Source: CAZQGO01 sp964593065 | GTDB taxonomy: Bacteria > Oederibacteriota > JAAXVQ01 | NCBI GenBank assembly: GCA_964593065.1 | Contig: CAZQGO010000008.1 | Span: 29,700-93,699 of the forward strand | DNA length: 64,000 nt | Direction of reading: 5' to 3' | In this document: positions 24,983 to 37,200 of the stretch, piece after piece | How positions within the stretch are numbered: the stretch's first letter is position 1 | Layout: the number at the start of each line of letters is the position of its first letter | Made by a program: the position numbers and the translations under genes | Notes under the pieces: generated by a model | The model's database searches: none | What the model was told of the DNA's origin: nothing | Seen by the model: only the letters and a program-made list of their open reading frames with translations

Positions 24983-25220
24983 ATCGCGCGCGTATTTTTC
25001 AGGCCGGGGTGGCGCCGTTCCTCCCGGCGTTTCCAGCCTTGGGGGTTTGCAACCTTCCTCTGCAATTTTCCATCATACCGCCTGCCGACCGGGAATAGCC
25101 TGCAATCCCCTGCAATGTCCCCTGTGGGAGCGCCGTGGTGCCCCCTCGGGCCCGCGTTCCGCCTCCCCGACCCGCGGCCGGGTGCCTGCGGGGAGCACCT
25201 CGCCAGGCGTTGCAGTGGGA
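24983..25220. other. Intergenic region between convergent units, no gene seen
   Basis: 238 bp between the GH5 stop and the giant-gene terminator. I find no ORF with a ribosome site, no promoter and no clear rightward terminator (a GCGCGCG-TATTTTT stretch at the start has no proper stem). The heptamer CTGCAAT occurs three times (near 25060, 25100, 25111), meaning unknown. Confidence 0.5.
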
Positions 25221-25261
25221 AATAAAAAAACGCCGCCCCCCTTCGGACCGGGGAGCGGCGG
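25221..25261 (-). terminator. Intrinsic terminator of the giant-gene operon
   Basis: Leftward: a GC stem between 25231 and 25261 (CGCCGC with GCGGCG, one bulged base, then CCCC with GGGG) capped by a TTCGGA-like loop, followed by TTTTTTTATTT. It lies 25 bp after the giant gene's stop and does not work rightward, as no T-run follows on that side. Confidence 0.9.
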
Positions 25262-25285
25262 TAGTGGGCGCGCCAGGTACGCGCT

Positions 25286-28200
25286 TTACAGGGCGTTGTC
25301 AATGCCCATCAAGGGCCGGTTGCGCTGCAGCAGTTTGTCCAGCGTCCATTGGGGCGTTCCCGGCTGTGCGTAGCCGCTGGCGCGCTCCAGGCGCGGCAGG
25401 AGCAGCAGGCGCACCACCTGCCCCAGGTTCGGACGTTCGGCCAGGATTTCCTGCAGGGTTTCCCGTGCCAGGAACACCGCCCCCGGCCGGGCCGTCGGCT
25501 GGGCCGGAACCGGTGCGCGCGGGACCGGCGCGGTCGCGACCTCCTCGATTTGTTGCACCAAGGCCACGCCCGGAGGAGCGACCGGACCGGCGGGCCGGCC
25601 CGCTGCCGCGTCCTCGGCCGAGGGTCGGCGGAAGCCCAACGGGCCGATAATCCATTCCCAGATGGCCCTGCGGGTGGCCTGGCGCACGGGCGCGGCGATC
25701 GGGATCCCCCCCCGGCCGCCTTCCACGGCGCCGAAGGCGCGGTCAATCGCCTGGTCGAGATTGCCGATCGTCAAACCTTCCAGGCGTCCCAGCTCCCGCA
25801 CCACCTGCAGGAACAACGGCTGGACCTCCTCCGCATGTTGCTCGAAGCCCACATAGTCCCGGCGGAACCGGTCCAGAATCGTGGGGATGACTTCCGGCAG
25901 AACCCGGGATACGTCGCCGGTGCGTTTCACCTCTTGGGTCATGCTCAGCTGGCCCTGGTCCGTGGCCAGCCAGTCCACCACCGCCTGCTCGGTGCGGTAC
26001 TTGGGATAGTCCGTGCGCGTGGCCGAACGGCGCCCCGGATCCAGCAGGAAAACCTGGATCCCCGGCATGTTCCGCAGGTAGGTGTTCCCGAGCACGATGG
26101 TGTTCCCGCCCTCCACCCAGAACATCAGGTCTTCCATCTCCAGGGGACCGCGGTACTTGTAGGCATCCAGGCTGTACATCGGCTTCTTCGCGGCGTACAG
26201 CACGTCGATGTTCGGGATCGAGAGCGTGGTCTGCAGGACTTCGTTCATGTCCCGGAGATGGTTGACCCGGTCCGAGGCGATGCGGAACGTGCCCACGCGG
26301 CTGTTGAGCTTGTAACTGAGATAAAACATCCGCGCCATGGTCTGTGCCGTGGTTTGGAGATCGCGCCCATTGGCCTCGTACACTTTCTCCAAGGCCTCCG
26401 CCGTACCCTGGACCAGAATGAGATTGTTGAACCATTCCAGGAACGACTGCTGCAGGTTGGCATCCGGGATCTGGTCGGCCTCCCGGAAGAAGGCCTCGAC
26501 CCCGGCTGGGATCTGCTCCGGCGCGACTCCCCAATGGGTGAACATCAGGTCCAGGCGGTGTCTTCCCCATTCCGTTTGATAATCCGGATCACCCAGAATC
26601 TGGTCCAGATTCTCGATTTCCCCGGCCGTAAAACTGGCATCGTCCGTCAAGAGCAGCTGCTCGTAAAGGTTCAGCAACAAGGCGAATTGCCGGTCGCCGG
26701 CCCGGCGCCGGGAGGACATCATCACGGGCAGGCTGCCCTCGCCGGTCAGCAAGGTCCGGTGATTGAAGAGCAGGTCCTGAACCATCCAGACCTGTTCCTG
26801 CGGCCAGCCCAGCTTTTGCAGGAAATCCCCGGCCAGCATGGACCCGTCGGCGCGCGGATTGCCCAGCATCAGCTCGCCGTAAGGCTCGAGTGCGATGGCC
26901 ATGACCAGGGCGCGCATCTGCTCCTGGGTCAAGGTCTGGACCAGGCGCGGATTGTTCATCAACCGCATCAGCTGCTCCAAGATCCGGTCCTGGACGTCAA
27001 AACGGCCTTCCTCTTCCAAGCTGACCAGACTGGTGTTGTTGGCGATGGTGCTCACCGTATCGGAGACCAAGTCCCGGAGCAGGTCCATGGGCACGGTCCC
27101 GACCAGGCCCGGCCGTCCCAGACTCCGCGCGCGCGCCTCCAGCCAGTCGAAGATCCTCTCGACCGAGGCCTGGGCTTCCGCGGGATTGGCGGACAGGCCC
27201 GTGGTCAGCAACTGCGCGGCCAACCCGGCGCGATTCTGCTGTTGCACCAACTCCGGGAATCGCAGCACCACGGCCGCCTGGTCCACGCCCGTGTTGATGT
27301 CTCCCCGGGACCACTTGGCGGATTTGTGCAGCTCCGCGGCGGTCTCCCCCAGGGTCTTGCGGTAGTACACGAAGATGCCGGTCAACTGCTGGAGGATGAT
27401 GAACAGCTCTTCGACCTCCAGCGACTGATAGGGCTTGCCCGCTTGTTCCAGTTCCCGCAATTTGTTTTCGACGAAGTTCTTGAAGTCCTCCAGCGATGTG
27501 TCCCGGATGCGCCGGCCTTCGCCGTGTCGCATGCTGATGGTCTTGGCGAGCATTTGCCGGGCCTGGCGCAGCGCGCCCATGGCGCTGGCCAAGGTCACGT
27601 TCCCCTGCTCGTCCTGCATCTGGTACAGGATCTCGCCCTCAGGCCCCCGCAGGGCGCCCAAAGTGGAAAGTTCCTTGAAAACCTGGCCCTGTTCCCGCAG
27701 GAAGCGGTTGCGGTTTTGCAGATCCCAGCGCGCGCCATTCAGGGCCTTATGCAGGGCGGCCGAATATTGCCGGTACGTGACGCCCTCCGCGGGCAATTCG
27801 GCCAGGGCCCGGGCCAGGCGATCGGGATAATTGCCCTGGAAGACGACGTCCCGGATGAAGGTCTCCGCGCTCTGCCCCGGCTCACCCGTGGCGGTGGTGC
27901 TCGGAGTCCGCCAAATGGTGGTGAGGGTGTCGAAAATGGCGGGGTCGCCCAGGAAGCCTTCGCTCGTGAAACTTTTCACGGTGAAAACCTCGAAAGCCTT
28001 GATCATGATGGAGATGCCGCGCACCTGCTGCTGCAAATCCTGCAGGGCCGGATCCTCCAGGGATTTCTTGAGTACGTCCGACTCGACCTTGTACATCGTG
28101 TTCCGCCACACCTGCGGCAGGGCTTCCAGGACGTGCCGGGTGTTCCAGACCTTGCTTGCCAAATCGGGCCTGTTGGCCAGGGGCACGAAGCGGGCGACCA

Positions 28201-31200
28201 GGAAGGCCCCCAGGTACAGGGCGGCGACCGTGACCAGCAGGACCACCGGCAGCCAGGCCAAGCTGGCGGCCAGCCAGGGAACCGCGGCCAGAATATATCC
28301 GTGCGCCGTGGCATAGACCACATAGCCCAACGCCGCGCCGATCAAGGTGTTGCCCGCAATGCCCCGGAAGAGATTTCCGGCTCCGGCATAGGCCCGCTCC
28401 AGGAGATGGGCCAGCAGGGCGAAGGCTCCGACCAAAACCGCGACCACGGCCAGGGCCAGCAGGAAGCTGCCCAGCTGCGTGGACAGGATATACAGGACAC
28501 CCAGGAAAATGAAGCGTCCCGCGGTTCCGTGGAGCACGCCGCCGGTGAGGTAGCCGACGATGCCCTCGATGCCGTCGACGACGTGATAGGGCACCTGTTC
28601 CCGCTTGGCCCAGGCCTCGAACAGCGGGGACAAACGGAAGAAGGCGCTGACCAGCACGTCGCGCCACCGGCGCGCCAGCAGCAGGCCCATGCCGGCCAAA
28701 AGCCCCAGGCCGGCCACCCAGGCTCCGAAGCGCGCCGCCGCATCCGTCAGGCCGCTGGTGACTCCCGACCAGGAACAGGCCGCCAGCAGGAACAACAACA
28801 GGGTATTGATCACGCCGGTGATCACGCCCCTCGCGCCGCGCCGGCGTTCGCCGATGACCTCCCGGGCCACGGGCACCAGCGTCTCCCGGCCGAACCGTTC
28901 GGAGACCATGCGGGCGACCTGGGTTTGTTCCTTGCCGAACTGGATCAGGGTCTCGCCCATGTACGGGATGGTGGGGCGCCCCTGCGCCTGCGCCGCGGCC
29001 TCGGTCCTCGGTTCCAAGTAGGCCGCCATGTGCTCTTTGTCAATGATGCCGGCGTCGGTCAGGAATTGCAGGAAATCACGGTTGTCCGTGCCCTCCGCGT
29101 CGAAATACTCCGCGGCCGGGGGTTCTTCCACGAACTGGGTCTCGGCCGGGGGTTCGATCAGCTTCATGCGCCCGGTCACGTGCTGGATGGACATCAGGAA
29201 CAGCTCCGGATGATTCTGGAGGTTCTTCAGCCCGTTCGCGGTGCGCGGCAGATTTTCCGCGATCCGGGCGGTGAGCTGCTGGTAGCGCCGGAGCATGTTG
29301 ACGTTCTCGTGTTCCTTCATTTTCTTGACCAGGGCGTCGTCCGTGATCACGCCGGGCAGGTTGTTGAAATAGAAATCCATGCCCGCCTGCCGTTCCCGGT
29401 AGGAGAACAGATCCCACATGCGCCGGGCGCGCTCCCCGCCGACTAAGCGCCGCTGGACCGCGCGCTCGATGGCGCTGACCGCCCGGTAGCGGTCCTCCTG
29501 AGACAGGTTCTCCCAGCGGCCCCGCAGGGCCTGCCAGGCCGGAACCTGCGCCGGATCGAAGCCCGCGCCGCGCAGATTCTGTTCGACCTCCTCCGCGGTC
29601 ATTTCGAAAGGCGTGTCCACCAGGCTGCGCAGGTGCTCGGTTTCGGCGGCGTTGAACTTCTTGATCCAGGCCTCGAACTGCGCCTCGATGTGCTGCTCCA
29701 GCATCCGGGTCCGATAGTCCAAATAGAGGCGGACGAACCGGACACGGGTGGCCGGCGCAAAGGAATTCCACCAGTTTTCAGAGGCGGACTGCAGGTCCTT
29801 GCCGGTCAGCCTTCCCCCCAGGACCGCGTCGCGGTTCTTTTGGATATCATCGAGTTTACGGCTCTCTTCCTGGAAGAAGCCGTCGAGATACTCCGAAACT
29901 TCGCGCAGGTGGCGGGCGCGCTCGGCGTCCGGGGTCTCGAATTCACGGTAGGATTTCAGGCCGCCCTGGTACTCCAGCATGGCCACCAAGGCGGGCACCA
30001 GGGCGGAGGCCGGCCGTTCGGCTTCGGGGTCGTCAAACTGCTGCAGTGAGGACAGAAGCTGCTCCACGCTGGCAAATTCCTTGTTCCCGATGGCCCCGCG
30101 CACTGCGGCCAATCGTTCCAGCATGACCTGCTTGCGGTGTGAAAGGACTTCCGTTTCGCGCGCCATGATGTCCCGCAACTCGGGAATGCGGGTCAGATGC
30201 GGGACGATCAGGAGCATGCGGTTGGCCACCGTGCCCTCCACCAAGGAGAGATTGGTCAGCCCGTGGTGTACGAGCTGCATGGATTCGCGCTCGTCCAATT
30301 GATGGGCGTCGGCTAAGCGTCCGATTTTTTCATACAGCGGGATATCGTCGTCGCGCCAGGCCAATTCCGCCAAATCGGCTTTGCGGTCCTTGGTGGAGGC
30401 GGCCATGGTGTGGATGCTGATGTCGTTGACCGTGTCGCCGCCCGACCCCAGGGCCTCGCCGTGGTAATTCGTGTAGGTATTCCAGGCCCGCAGCGCCGCC
30501 TCGAAGAATTTGCCCTTGAAGAGGGCCATGAACGTGTTCATGACCGCCTCGTTCGCCTGGGCCGCGCTCTTGAACAGGCTCATGTCACCCTTGTACTTTT
30601 CGAAGAACAGGGTGATGTTGTCGAAGAAGTCGGTCACGCCGTAGCCGTAGATGGAGAATAAATACCGGTTCCCTTCGTAGTTGGGGTCATCGGCGTCGTC
30701 GATGATCTTGGTGGTTCCGCCCACCAGCCCGTAACTGACGTTGGGCGGCAGGGTTTCGGGCTTGATCAGAAGCCGGCTGGCGTCGCCGTTCAACAGCCGC
30801 GCCGCCAGACCCCGCTCGGGCCGGAAGGCCCCGATGTCCTGCACGAAGATCTGCTCGTAGCCCTCGCGGCCCTCGGCGAACCCGCCCTGGGCGCCTTTCA
30901 TTTCGCTGCCCTCGGCGATCTGCATGGGCAGGTTGCGGGAGGCCGAGCCGCCGTCCAAGACGATCTGCACGTGCACGCTGGCGAAGCCCAGGATCGCGCG
31001 GCCGAGGTCGTCCGCCAAGTCCGGATCCACATCCGCCACGGCGTCGAGCAGGGCGTCCACGCCCTGGTTGAGGTAGGCTTCGTAGCTCTCGTGGTCCGGG
31101 AAGGACTCGACTAAGTCCAGGGCGTTGCCCTCCAGGCTGATGCCGTTGGCCCGCACCTGGTAGCTGCCATGGCTGCGGCGGGCCAATTCCTCCAGGAAGG

Positions 31201-34200
31201 CCGTGATGCGCGGCCGGAGCTCGACCGGGATGGTGCGGCCACCGGGCAGCGTCAGGTGCTCGGCGCGGGAAAAATGTCCGCGCTGGTTCAGCTGGTCGAT
31301 GGCGTTGAAGATGGCCGCGCCCGTGGACCGGATGGACCGGCCCGCGTTCGGCTGTCCGATCATGAAGACCGGCGGGCTGTCCGGCGGGATGATTCCCGCG
31401 TCGTGCAGGTTTCTGAACACAAACTGCATCTGCTTCTCGGATTGTTCCGTGGTGACGCCCACCACCAGGTCCGGTGCGTTCTCGCCCGGGCGGTACGCAA
31501 TGCGGCTCAAATGCAGGTTGAGGTTTTGCAGGATAATGCCGTAATGCCGCTCCAGGCGGTCAAAGCGGGCCTCGCGTGTTTCCTGCGCCCGCAGGGCCAC
31601 CAGCTCCTCGCCGTCGTCCCGGGTGAGCAGGCCGCCGTTTTCCTTATAGCGGGCCTCCAGGGCCGCGATGCGGTCCCGGTCCAGTCCGGCCTCGATGCGT
31701 TCCTGGACCCGCGTGCGCAGGGCCTGCAGTTGCTGCATGCCCGGTTGATTCCAATAAGGGCTGTCCTCGTTCAATTTCGTGATGCCGTAGTAAGCACGCG
31801 AGACGCGGTACATAGACTCGGTCCGGTACCAGCGCAGCAGGCGCCGCTGTTCGACCTGCCCCTCCCCGCGCCAGCCCAACTCGCGCCAGCCCTGATCCGC
31901 CGCGGCCCGCTCTTCGGGGGTCAAGTCCGCATAGGCCCGGTCATGGTTGATGTACCCCAGGTCGTAAGCCACGCGGGCGCGTTCGTCCGGTGAGGCTTCG
32001 AAGTCCGTTCCGGCGGGCAGCAGGTAATACTCCCGGTCCACCACCCGCCGGCCCGCCTGAACCCGGGTATGGATATATTCCCGCTCGTGGATCTGGCGCA
32101 GGTTGCGCCGGGCGTAGTTGGTCCGGGTCCACTCGGTGATGATGCCAACCCCGTCCGTGGACAGGGCCTGCAGTTCCTCCTGGGTCAGGAGCGCGCGGGC
32201 CGGACGCGTTCCGCCGTCGAAAATGTTCAGGAACTCGTCGGGTTCGAAATCCAGGCGCTTGGCGGCGGTCAGCTTGGGCGCGCGCGTTTCCGCCTTCATG
32301 ATGTGGCGCAGGGCCAGGGTGTTGTCCTTGTCGATGGCGCGCATTTCCTTGTAACTGAAGAGTTTCCCGGGCGCATGGTCGGGGATGTTGTACTCTTTCA
32401 TCTGCAGGATGTTGACCAGGGGCACCGGGAAGGCGGCCAGGTCCATGAGGGTGATGTTCTTGACGGTCTGCTTGGCGTCCATGGCGATCAGGTTGCGCAC
32501 CGGCACCACGTAGGTCACGCCGCCCTGCTGCATGAGCACGTGGGTGAACATGTCACCTTCCAGCTTCTTGCCTTTCACGCGCTTGCCGGCAACGATTTCG
32601 GTCTCGGGGGCGTACGCGTACCAGCTCATGGCGTTCTCGGCCACCTGCACCGAGCGCGCCCAGGTGTTGAAAATAACGGCCTGGCGGCCCACCACGCCCT
32701 CCTCCACGAGGTTCTCCCCGAAGATGATGAAGGGGCTGACCTGCAGTTCCAGGCGGCCGTCGGCCTGATCTTTGACCACGCGGGCCGTGGGCCGCACGGC
32801 CATGTTGGCCAGGACCAGAGCGCGGGCAAAATCTTCCTCCTTGAACTGCAGGTAGGGATCGGGCGAGTCGTAGAGCGGAGTGAAATTGGCGTCCGCCCAC
32901 CGGCGGTCCAGCACGTCGATGGTGCCCGCTTCGTATTGCCTCCGGGCCTCGTCGCGCACGCTTTGCATGTGGGACAGGCTGGCGTCCTGCAGGATTCGGG
33001 GCTGGAGCACTTCCGCGGCCAGCTGCCGGCGGATGGCCTCGTCCTGGTCGGCATGGTTGCGCAGCAGTTCCCGGAAACGAGCGGCGTAGGCCTCCTCGCC
33101 CCTCACCTTGCCGACGAAGTAGAGGTCCCACGCTTCGGCATCGCCCACCCCGTTGGCCAGCAGGATGCGCGTGGTGCGGTACAGGGTGGCTTCATGCATC
33201 TTGATCCGCAAGTCGTGATTGAAACTTCCCAGGCGCCTCGAGACGTCCGCCACCTGCGCCAGCGCGTTCTGCAAGGCGGGGTTTTTCATGTGCTCTACCA
33301 CTCGCTGGAATTCCGCGGCCGCGCTTTCCCACTGCCCCGGAGAGTCCTCCCGGATGGTGATCACCAGCTGGCGGCCGCCGTCGTCGCCGGCCCGAAGCTC
33401 CAGCAACGGGTTCCGTTGGGCGAAGGCTCGCAGATCCTGGAGGTCCGAATCTTCGGCCGTGGCCGCCATGCCGATCTTCTCGTGATCCACCTCCACCCCT
33501 AGGGCGTCGGCGTCCAGCTCCACGGTCAGCACGTTGCGCTGGGGTCCCATCCAAACCACGTCCCCGATGAGGCTGCCGCGGTATATGCCGCTTTCCTGTT
33601 CCCGCAAGCCGTGGTGGCCGCGCAACACCGAGCCGTAGTCGATGTCCTTTTTCGCCTCGTCCACGCCCGGGTTGTAGTTGCTGTCGCGGTTGTTCTGATT
33701 CAGGAAGCTCTGGATGGAGGTAACGAAGTCCTTGACCTTGCCGAAGTCGATGTAAATGCTGTTTTCGCCGGCGCGCACCACGCCGTAGGGAGCGGACTGC
33801 GCCTGGATGTCCTGGGCCTCGACCCAGGTTTTCTCCTGGTCCGCGAGCCAGCTGTTCATCTCGGCCCGGGCGTTGAAGAGGTTGTGGCCCTGGTAGTCGT
33901 AGCTGCGTCCGGTTTCGGACACGAACCAGAACTCGAAGGGCGAAAGCAGGTGACCGAGTAAAACGCTGAGGCCCATCAATACGAACACGCCGGGGAAGAA
34001 GCCGGTCATGGCCAGCACCAGCCAAGCGCCGCCGAGGAGCACCATCTTGAGCATGTACTCATGGGCGAAGTAGGCCTGCAGGCTGATGCCCACCGAGGTT
34101 TCCCCCTCGCTTTGGGCGCCCGTCTTCCAGTAAAAGCTCATCAGCCGGTGCGCGAGATTCCCCAGGCCTTCGCGCACGAAGCGCTGGGTCAGGTACAGGG

Positions 34201-37200
34201 CGGTGTGGAAGACCTGGCTGCGCAGGGAGAAGTAGGTAAAAGCCTGTCCGATCATGGTCGTCAGGACGCGTCCCGGCGGCCAGGTTCTGAGGAGCACCAC
34301 CAGCATCACGCCGATGGGCCAGCCGCGGAGAATGGAGCCGAGGACGCCCAGCCAGGTATGGGTAAACCCGCTGCTGACGAACCGGGCCAGGCTGAATACG
34401 CCCAAGGTGGTGAAGAAGATGTGGTACGTGGTGAGGGCCACGGCGACCAGGATCGCGACAAAGGCCACGATGCCGATCAACTGCAGGATGGCGGTGCGCC
34501 GGTCTGGAAAAATCTCCCGCACGGCACGCTGGGCCAGCAGCCGGAAGTTGATCCAGCGGAACTGGACCCAGGTCCAGAAGGCCTGGTAGCTGCCCGACAG
34601 TTCGCGGTAGGGCGTCACCCGGTGCAGAAGGTTGTTCAAGCCCCGGGTGAATTTCCACTGCCGGAAACGCTCGGGCGTCAGACGGTCGAGAACCCAGCGC
34701 ACGGCCACCAGGAAGGTGCCGACGAGGTCAAAGGGACGGTTGGTCCCGAAAACCTGGGCGAGCCGCTCCCACCGGGCCACGGCGCGGGTGTGCCCCCGCG
34801 CGGTCATCAGATTCAGAATGGGATAAATCGCCAGATTGAAAATGCCCAGCACGAGGTACCGCAGCCCCAGGACGATCACGAAGAAATACGGAATGCCCAG
34901 GAAATTCGTGAGGAGGCTCCAGTCGAAGTTAAACAGATACTGGGTGAAGGCTCCCAGTTGCGGCACGGCCAGGCCGGTGCCCAGGGTGAACGAGAAGGCC
35001 ACGAAGGACAGGGCGAAGAGGCCGAAGACGGCGAGGTTTTTAATGACGTCGTTCAAGAAGGCGCGGGGGGTGAGCCGGGCCGCCAGGTTTTTGAAGAAGG
35101 TCCGTCCCAGGAAGATCAGGGCGGCCAGCCAGATGAGGTTGCCGCCCAGCGGCAGGCCCGCCAGCATGAAGACCTGCAGGATCTTGACGAACATGACGGC
35201 CGGCACGACCACGCCGGCCAGGCGCAGCAGGCCGGTCAGCCCGATGGTGTTCCACTGCAGGGAGAATTCGCCGCGTTCCAGGAAGCGGTAAATGTTTTTC
35301 AAGGTGTAGCGGGAATCGGTGCGTTCCAGGTGCCTTTCCAGGAGGTAAATCGCCGCCAAGGCAATGATGACCACGAGGGCCGGGCCCCACAGCTGGGGCG
35401 CCAAGAACAATCCCGGCTGGCTGACCATCAGGCCCAGGACGTTGCTGGCGCCGGAAAGCTTGAGCATCAGGGCCACGCTGCCGACCACCGTGAAGACCAG
35501 GGTCACGGCAGGTCCGAGTACTCTCCGCCACAGCGGGGGCGCCCGCGGGGCCGGGGCTTCCTCCGGGACGGCCTGCAGGGTGCGGGCGGGTTCCGGCGCC
35601 CGGACCACCCGCTGGGGTGAAACGATCAAATTGACGATCGAGAAAATGATCGCCAGCGGGCCGACGTAAACCATCAGGGCCGGATTCAGCAGCAATCCCA
35701 GGATTCCGAAGACGGTCAGGGGCACGGCCAGGAGCGCGGGCAGGCGGAAGACCTGCAGGAAGAGTCCTACCAGCGCCAGGATGGAAGCCGGGCCCTGGAA
35801 GGCCACCAGGAACGCCGGCACCTGCCCGAACAGGCCCTGGATCACGCTGAAGAACCAGCTGCCCGGGTGCAGGGTGGACAGGAGCCCCAGAACCATCACC
35901 GCCACGCGCTGGAAATTGGCGGCGAAATTCTGCTGGCCCTTTTCCGTGCCGAAAATGAAGCGCCCCTGGAAGACGTAGTTCAAGAAGGGGATGAAGACAT
36001 TCTGGCGCGCGCCCAGGAGGGCCATGTACGTCAGGGTGAAGGCGAAGATCAGCAGCAGGAACTGCAGTTCCAGCAGGCCGAAGACGCCGCCGAAGAACAG
36101 CAGCATCAGGGTCGCGAACACGAATATTTCCCGGTAGTCGAGCATGTCCAAGCTGGCCATTTCCCAGGCGTGCGAGGGGTCGTAATGCACCGGGCTGTTG
36201 ATCTTGCTCATGAGGTAATTCAAGGCCTGCGGGCCGGCCAGGGACCCCAGGATCCACCAGGACACGGCCAGGAAGAAATGGATGGGGTGATGCGGCCGGA
36301 TGTGCACGGCGAAGCGCAGGTCGCCCACGCCCTTCCAGCGCTTGAAGTCGATTTCCATCTTGGTGGCGATGGGATTCAGGGTCCAGACCTCGAAGCGGGC
36401 GATCATGCCGGTCACGTGCGCCGAGAAATTCTGGTAAATGGGTTCGACCTTGGCGAAGACCTTTTCCAGAATGTCGTGGCTGGTGGTGAAGGGCAGCACC
36501 ACCTGGCGCGCGATCACGCGCGTATGCCACAGCAGCGGATCCATGTAGGCCTTGCCGAGGTACATGGGCATGACCCCGTGCAGCAGGGGATGTCCCATGG
36601 TCGCCAGGCCGTGGTTGTCCACCTGGCCGTAGGTGTACTGCTCGATGCGCGTGAGCCAGTTGGAGCTGGTGGTGGTGGTCTCGATGTGCTGCAACATGCG
36701 CGGGTCGTACACGGCCGCGATGCGGTTGAACAACTGCCGCCTCCGGATCTGCCCCAAAACCGCCTGCGGGGCCTTCAATTCGGCCGCGTCCGAATCGGTG
36801 AAGAAGCCGACCTTGAGATTGCTCATGGCTTCCGTGGCATGGCCGCCCTGGTCGGTATAGTACTGGTAGCGTTCGGGCGTCTGCAGCAGCATGCCCTGCA
36901 CCGCGGCCCGGAGGTTGTTGTCCAGGTCGTACTGGCCCAGGCGCTGCATGATGACGCCGAGCATGGCCTGCCGGTCCCCGGTGAAGGGGATGTCGAAGGT
37001 GCTCAAGGGCCGGGCCCGGCCGCCCTGCCAGTACTCCACGGCCAGGCTCCGGGCGCCGGTGGCGCGATCCGTCACGATGTGCCCCAGCACCGTGTCCTGG
37101 GTGCCGTAGACGGCGCTTTCGAAAACCCGGTCGCTGACGAAACGCACATCCACCCGGCCTCCCGCCGCCTCCTTGAAATCAATGTTCTCCGTGACCGAGG

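Noticed and set aside
25349..29446. Very long open frames on the strand opposite the giant gene and other genes (also near 3946-6678, 41414-44353, 15775-18255).
   Set aside because: They mirror the codon pattern of the real genes in GC-rich DNA, lack ribosome sites, and their products are low-complexity G/A/Q/V/R-rich with no domains.
30900..31000. A DGGSASRNLPM phrase in the giant protein resembling the sugar-nucleotidyltransferase loop (G-G-GTR--P).
   Set aside because: Only one short stretch fits, the GTR is not conserved, and no second motif follows at the right distance.
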